Shown piece after piece: positions 58,184 through 64,000 of a stretch of 64,000 nucleotides of DNA. The stretch is from Valencia hispanica (lineage: Eukaryota > Chordata > Actinopteri > Cyprinodontiformes > Valenciidae), in assembly GCA_963556495.2 (NCBI GenBank), contig OY747721.1, forward strand, positions 32,410,349 through 32,474,348. The letters are read 5' to 3'. The number at the start of each line of letters is the position of its first letter. Within the stretch, counting starts at the first letter, position 1. Made by a program: the position numbers and the translations under genes. The notes beneath the pieces are model-generated. The model did no database searches, was not told the DNA's origin, and was given only the letters and a program-made list of their open reading frames with translations.

Positions 58184-60512
58184 ATTAATTTGTTTCGCCT
58201 CACAGAAACTTGCCTGCAGCAGGAGGATTGTGTCAGAATAAATGAGTCAGCTCCGTCCAGTTATTTACATTTTACACATTCCTAGAAGTACTGGGCGAGG
58301 AGGAGGAGTTGCAACCATTTTTTGTTCTGATTTACTAATGAATCCCAGACCTATTTTTAGCTACAGTAATTTTTGAATGTCTAAACCTTAGTTTTCCTCA
58401 TCCAAGTTGTAAAACATTAAGACCACATTTGTTTGTGGTTTTGTATCATCCACCTGGCCCGTACTCTCAATTTTTAGATCAGATCTCACATTTTTTATAA
58501 GAATTAGTATTAAATACTAATAAAGTCATCATAGTGGGGGATTTCAATATTCACATGGGCACTGAAAGTGATAGCCTAAATGCAGCATTTAATGCTATCT
58601 TCGACTCAATTGGCTTTTCTCAAAAAGTACAGGGACTCGGGTCAACACACTTTGGACCTTGTACTGACATACTGTATTGAGTGTGAGGAAATAACAGTCC
58701 TCCCACATAATCTGGTTCTGTCTGACCTTATTTTTTATAACTTTTGAATTTACTTTAACAGACCGTCCTAAACCTGAAAGAAAATTTCATTATAGTAGAA
58801 CTTTATCAGACAATGCTGTAACAAGTTTTAAAGAATCTGTTCCGTTCTTACTTTCCTCAGTGTCTCAGAGTAACACAGTGGATGGCAGTAATTCTATCTC
58901 TAACCCTTCAGAAATTGATGGTCTGGTTCATAGCGTTACTTCCTCATTGTGTTTGGCATTAGAAGGTGTAGCCCCCTTAAAAAAGAAAGTAATTAGCCAT
59001 AGGATGTTGACTCCCTGGTTCAATGCAGAGCTTCATACTTTAAAGCAGAATACTAGGAAACTGGAGAGAAAATGGTGCTCTACACACCTAGAGGATTCCT
59101 ATTTAACCTGGAATAACAGTCTACTGCTGTATAAAAAGAACTTCGACAAGTTACAACAGCATATTTTCCATCATTAATAGAGGCGAATAAGCACAATCCT
59201 AGGTTTCTTTTTAGTACAGTTGCCAAACTTACACAGAGTCATAGCTCTGTTGAGCCAACTATTCGCCCAGCTCTTACTGACTTTATGGGATTCTTAATAA
59301 ATAAAATAACATTTATTAAAAATAAAATCATTGGCATCCTCCCAAACATGACTACTTCTCTCTCAGTAAGTGAGGCAGCATCAGGGAGAACTGTAGAACC
59401 TCATTTGCGTTAGGACTGTTTTGATTCAGTCGAACATTCAGAATTATCAAAAATATTAGCCTCATCTAAACCTTCAACTTGTATGTTAGACCAAATCCCA
59501 ACCAAATTATTTAGGGAAGTGTTCCATTTGGTTCCTGGCCCCATTTTAGATTTGATGAATCTATCCTTAGTAAACGGATACGTACCACAGGAATTTATGG
59601 TTGCTGTAATTAAACCTTTACTCAAGAAACCTTCCCTTGTTCAAGATGACTTAGTGAATTACAGACCTATATCTAACCTTTCTTTTTTATCCCAAATCCT
59701 TGAGAAAATAGTTGCTAATTAAGTCTGTGAGCATCTAAACAGTAACGAGCTGTTTGAAGAGTTACAGTCAGGTTTTAGACCTCATCATAGCACTGACACA
59801 GCACTGGTGAAGGTTACTAATGATATTCTCATGGCCTCAGATAATGGACTTGTGTCTGTTTTGGTTTTGTTAGATCTCAGTGCTGCTTTTGACACAGTCG
59901 ATCATAATATTCTCTAAAAACAGAGCTCACGTTTCTCCTGTTTTAGCTTCCATTCATTGGCTCCCTGTTAAATCCAGAATAGAATTTAAGATCCTCCTTC
60001 TTACATACAAAGCCCTTAATAATCAAGCTCCATCATACATCAGAGATCTGATTGTTCCATATGTTCCCAACAGAGCACTTCACTTTCAGACTGCAGGTTT
60101 ACTTGTAGTACCTAGGATTTCTAAAAGTAGAATGGGAGGGAGATCTTTTAGTTATCAGGCTCCTCTCCTGTGGAACCAGCTCCCAGCTTTAGTCCGTGAG
60201 GCAGACACTCTGTTTACTTTTAAGGCCAGGCTTAAAACTTTCCTTTTTGATAAAGCTTATAGTTAGAGTGGCTTAGGTCATCCTGAGTTATCTCTGTAGT
60301 TATGCTGCTATAGGCTTAGACTGCTGGAAGACAGACTTACCACTTTTCTTCACTTTGCTAATTTTTTTCTCTACTACTCTCCAGTTGCATTTTTTGCTGT
60401 TATTTCGACTGTTACCTTTGTTTTCTCTCAGTGTTTATCTCTCCATAGAAGCTACACCTGGTCTGGTATCTTGCTTAGCTACAATGCCCTGTTGGACGGG
60501 GGCATCCCAATA
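58184..60512 (+). mobile_element. L2-clade LINE with internal deletion (first part)
   Basis: Endonuclease pieces appear first (LFRLTETCLQQEDCVRINES). The linker follows at 58860-59177, then the start of reverse transcriptase at 59483-59722 (VNYRPISNLSFLSQILEKIV) and [16 protein letters not shown] to [16 protein letters not shown] near 59913. There it jumps directly to HVSPVLASIHWLPVKSRIEF (59930-60266), losing the RT active site and several hundred bases. Stops occur at 59175 and 59720 among others. The 3' UTR runs to about 60512 and continues at 63308. Confidence 0.85.
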
Positions 60513-60786
60513 ACTGAATCAGAATCAGAATCAGGTTTATTGCCAAATGTTGGGTAGGTTTACAACATTAGGAAATTGCTGCGGTACTTTGTGCAAACAT
60601 ACGAGAACAAACAGACAAACACTTAAATAAAAATAAAAATATAATATGCTAAACAGATTGATATATACATGAGTGCAGGTAACGATCGGTGCAAATCAGA
60701 CAGGTGCAAAAAAACAAAACAAACCACAATATGGGTCATTTAACTGAGCGGGTGGTGGGAACAGTCTTAGGGTTATTGTTCATGAG

Positions 60787-63305
60787 TCAAACAGCAGATG
60801 GGAAGAAACTGTTCTTATGGCGAGAGGTTCTGGTTCGAATGGACCGGAGCCTCCTGCCTGAGGGGAGCAGGTAGGTTCCCGGGAAGTCCAGATGCTGCAG
60901 GATGAAGTGAAGAGCTATGTGGATGGCATCATCTACAGACCTTTTGTCTCTGTAGGCTAACTGCAGAGGGTCCAGGATGGGGGCCGTGAGTGTCTTGGGA
61001 TAGGACAGAACCAGGCGCTCAAATGACTTCATGACCACAGATGTCAGAGCCACAGGTCTGTAGTCATTAAGTCCAGTGATCCTTGGCTTCTTGGAGACAG
61101 GGACTATGGTGGAGGTCTTGAAGCAGGCAGGCACATGACATGCCTGCAGTGAGGAGTTGAAAATGCCAGAAAACACTGAGGGGAGCAGGTCAAACAGTCT
61201 GTGTCCAGAGTGAGAAGGGTCGGCTGTTATCCGACCTGCGCGCCCAAGTGTCTTGGAGGTGTACAGGTTCTGCAGAGATGGGAGTCTGCAGCCAATCACC
61301 TTCTCAGCAGAGCGCACAACACGCTGCAGTCTCTGTTTGTCCCTGATGGTAGTTCCAGCATGGAGGAGGTGAGGATGGACTCGATGATTGCTGTGTAGAA
61401 CTGCATCATCATCTGTGTTGGCAGGTTGAATTTCTTCAACTGCCTCAGGACGTACATCCTCTGCTGGGCCTTCTTTATGACGGAGGTGATGGTGGGCTCC
61501 CACTTAAGGTCCTGGATGATGGTGGTACCCAGGAAGCGGAAGGAGTCCACAGTGGTGATGGGGGTGTCAGTCAGGACGATGGGGGGGGAGTGGGGCTGTG
61601 TGCTTCCTAAAGTCCACAATAATCTCCACTGTCTTCTGGGCGTTCAGCACCAGGTTGTTGTGGCTGCACCAGGACACCAGATGTTCAGCCTCCACCCTGT
61701 AGGCAGACTCATCCCCGTCCGAGATGAGTCCAATAACGGTGGTGTCATCTGCAAACTTAATTAGTTTGACAGACTGGTGGTTGGAGGTGCAGCAGTTGGT
61801 GTAAAGGGAGAAGAGCAGAGGAGAAAGAACACACCCCTGAGGGGAGCCGGTGCTGATGGTCCAAGAGTCCGAGACATTCTTCCCCAGCCTCACATGCTGC
61901 TTCCTGTCCGTCAGGAAGTCAGTGATCCACCTGCAGATGGGATCAGGCACGTTCATCTGGGATAGCTTGCCTTGGAGAAGGTCTGGGAGGATGGTGTTGA
62001 AGGCAGAGCTGAAGTCCACAAACAGGATCCTGGCGTAGGTTCCCGGGAAGTCCAGATGCTGCAGGATGAAGTGAAGAGCTATGTTGATGGCATCATCTAC
62101 AGACCTTTTGTCTCTGTAGGCTAACTGCAGAGGGTCCAGGATGGGGGCCGTGAGTGTCTTGGGATAGGACAGAACCAGGCGCTCAAATGACTTCATGACC
62201 ACAGATGTCAGAGCCACAGGTCTGTAGTCATTAAGTCCAGTGATCCTTGGCTTCTTGGAGACAGGGACTATGGTGGAGGTCTTGAAGCAGGCAGGCACAT
62301 GACATGCCTGCAGTGAGGAGTTGAAAATGCCAGAAAACACTGGGGCCAGCTCATTTGCACAGTGTCTGAGAGTGGCAGGAGACACACTGTCTGGGCCGGG
62401 AGCTTTTCTAGCATTTAGGCTTTTAAACTGTTTCCTCACATCTGCTTTATGAATATGAAGGGTTTTAGTTGGAGTTGATGTGAGTTTGTCATAGGTGGGG
62501 GGTGAGGAGGAGGGTGCTGTGGGTGAAGTCTTTGATGGTGTTAATTGCTCTGTGGTGGGGGTGGGGGGATGAGTGTCCAAAGTGTCTCTATTGTTGGGAC
62601 TGGTGGAGGTGTGAGGGCTGCTTGGCGGCTGGTCAAAATGGCAGTAAAAGTCGTTGAGGGTGTTGGCCAACAGCAAGTATCAGTGGAGTGGAGGGTTTTA
62701 GGCTTGTAGTTAGTAATGATCCTAAAACTTTTCCTCACAGAGGCCAAGTCGTTCTCTGAGATCTGCACCTGAATATTCTCAGAGTGCTGGTGTTTAGCAG
62801 TGTTCACTTCTTTTCTGAACCTGTACTTGGCCTCTCTGTAGCAGTCCCTGTCTCCGCTTCTGAATACCTTTCTCTTTTCTAGCCACAGCTGTTTGAGTTT
62901 AAGAGTAAACCAGGGTTTGTCATTATTATAGCTCACCCTGGTGCGTGATGGCACAATGTTGTCCTCGCAGAAGTGTATATAGAAGGTGAAAGTATCTGTA
63001 AACTCATCCAAGCTGTTAGAAGCAGCCCTCATTGTGTCCCAGTCTGTAGATACTAAACACGTGCGAGGCTCTTCCACAGCCTCGTTGCTCCACAGTTTTT
63101 TAGTCCTCTCGACAGGTTTGGAGAGCTTCAGCCTCTGTCTGTACGCGGGGATCAGATGGATCATCACGTGATCCGAAAGTCTGAGTGCAGCGCGGGGCAC
63201 TGCGTGATAGGCCCAGCTTATCGTGCTGTAACAGTGATTCAGTGTCCTCTCCTCTCTGGTCGGACATTTAATATATTGTTTATATTTTGGAAGTTCCTCT
63301 CTCAC
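60787..63305 (-). pseudogene. Rex1-type endonuclease/reverse-transcriptase pseudogene
   Basis: Non-LTR polymerases nick target DNA and copy their RNA in place. Frame one (63305-62541) has the end of the endonuclease with the catalytic SDH ([20 protein letters not shown]). After a frameshift near 62680, 62676-61567 encodes an intact reverse-transcriptase core: APGPDSVSPATLRHCANELA, RPVALTSVVMKSFERLV, FVDFSSAFNTI, GSPQGCVLSPLL and the active site KFADDTTV. A shift at the G-run near 61580 and another near 61360 break the thumb and C-terminal part, which ends SIRTRTSRHKNSFFPSAV at about 60790. The active site survives, so the copy is fairly young but cannot make one protein. Confidence 0.88.
60871..61178 (-). 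repeat. 308-bp internal duplication within the Rex1 element
   Basis: Identical to 62035-62342 except for one base (60921 against 62085), same orientation. It is a slice of the RT palm region, from the VFSGIF block to DFPGTY, placed near the C-terminal end. A 14-nt sequence TGAGGGGAGCAGGT is present at both borders (60859-60872 and 61177-61190). The insertion keeps the local frame open. Confidence 0.95.
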
Positions 63306-63307
63306 TG

Positions 63308-63756
63308 AGCATCCCCCGTGTCCTGTTATTAACTTTTTACTTTCTTTAATATAGAAAGTACTCTTACATCAGATCTTTTGTTCTTTCTATGTTTCTGCTC
63401 TGTCCTCTCGAACCCCTAGACGGTCGTGGCAGATGGCCGCTTGTACCGAGCAAAGTTTCTGTTGGAGGTTTCTTCCTGGTAAAGGGGAGTTTTTCCTCTC
63501 CACTGTCGCTACATACTTGCTCAGTATGAGGAAGGGAAGGATTGCTGTGGTTGGACGTCTGCAACAACGGGGTGCAAGTGCCAGTCAACGACTCAATGCA
63601 GTCTGCTGGGATTCCTTAAATAGAAAACTAGCTAAAAGTGTAAACTTATTGGAATGTTTTTTATGATTGCATTGAAATGACTTTTCTGTAAAGTGCCTTG
63701 AAATGACATCTGTTGTGAATCGGCGCTATAGAAATAAACTGAAGTGAATTGAATCT
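63308..63756 (+). mobile_element. L2 LINE 3' UTR, second part
   Basis: Resumes with CGTGTCCTGTTATTAACTTT and finishes with TTCCTTAAATAGAAAAC, GTGCCTTGAAATGACATCTG and a TGAAGTGAATTGAAT end. Confidence 0.85.
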
Positions 63757-63930
63757 AAGGTTACTACAGTCAAAAGGGAGGTCTTCTTTCAACAGCTAAA
63801 GCTGGGTCAGAACTGGATCACCAACAGGATAAAGACCTGAAACAGAGCAGCAATTTTACAACAGGGTGGCTAAGAAAGAAAAGAATTCTGGTGTCGGAAT
63901 GGTCAGGCCATAGACAAGACCTTTATGGCC
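63757..63930 (+). mobile_element. Tc1-like element, right part of the nest
   Basis: Reads on from the 58180 break: CAACAGCTAAAGCTGGGTCA, ACTGGATCACCAACAGGATA and TGGCTAAGAAAGAAAAGAAT, i.e. the second catalytic block and following helix of a Tc1 transposase. Confidence 0.78.
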
Positions 63931-64000
63931 CTTTTCCACTAGCACCTAGCAGCTTGGCTCAACTCAGCTCTACATTATTTGAGTGGTTTTCAATTGTAAT
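63929..64000 (+). mobile_element. Start of a MITE cut by the window edge
   Basis: GGCCCTTTTCCACTAGCACC followed by CAGCTTGGCTCAACTCAGC resembles the terminus of a common fish MITE. The other end is beyond the window. Confidence 0.45.

Larger units (their letters stand above)
60515..63307 (-). mobile_element. Rex1/Babar-type LINE inserted in the L2
   Basis: A minus-strand element whose 3' end lies at about 60515 and whose 5' end is truncated inside the endonuclease near 63307. The sequence on both sides belongs to the L2 3' UTR (compare the 5905-7315 copy, CTGTGTCCTGTTATCAACTT), so it is a clean insertion. It carries an unusual internal duplication (60871-61178). Confidence 0.88.

Noticed and set aside
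1..64000. CRISPR arrays, operons, phage or plasmid features
   Set aside because: The sequence is vertebrate nuclear DNA; the only regular repeats are transposon ends, minisatellites and homopolymers.

Overview
This is nuclear DNA from a vertebrate, almost certainly a teleost fish. Genes are split by large introns with GT/AG splice sites. More than half of the recognisable sequence is fish-type transposon debris: Tc1/mariner copies, L2 and Rex1/Babar-type LINEs, hAT-like and TA-target MITEs, and tRNA-derived SINE-like repeats. The species cannot be named from the sequence alone.

The main host gene is on the minus strand, from 45934 down to 13598. I rebuilt 18 coding exons by hand. Their phases join without a break into 3705 nt (1234 aa plus stop). 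The product is a Radil/Rasip1-family scaffold: a basic N-terminus, a Ras-association (RA) domain, a forkhead-associated (FHA)-like domain, a dilute (DIL) domain and a C-terminal PDZ domain. Such proteins act downstream of Rap GTPases in cell adhesion. The PDZ and RA regions look like Radil, while the N-terminus and parts of the DIL region look more like Rasip1. The promoter side is a GC-rich stretch at about 45935-46260. A second host gene enters at the left edge: one exon (2958-3096, minus) with the start codon and the TYPKS loop of a cytosolic sulfotransferase. Its other exons lie outside the window.

Region by region: 1-2720 holds a 154-bp near-palindrome and a ~2-kb element with inverted ends and subterminal CpG-rich motifs. 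3.4-7.3 kb holds a Rex1 tail, a full-length but broken Tc1 and a 5'-truncated L2. 7.4-13.2 kb is intergenic with decayed LINE, SINE and Tc1 pieces. 13.6-46.3 kb is the radil-like gene, its introns carrying hAT, SINE, L2, Tc1 and nested MITE insertions. 46.7-47.9 kb is a second Tc1 copy with an in-frame 330-bp deletion and an otherwise open transposase frame. 48-57.7 kb is mostly anonymous DNA with Tc1 remnants and MITEs. 57.8-63.9 kb is a three-level nest: Tc1 split by an L2, itself split by an opposite-strand Rex1 that carries a nearly identical internal 308-bp duplication.

I saw no rRNA, true tRNA gene, CRISPR array or bacterial-type operon. The most unusual items are the mosaic radil-like gene, the Rex1 internal duplication, the Tc1 deletion derivative and the 2-kb element with subterminal motifs. 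None is proven to be a new system.
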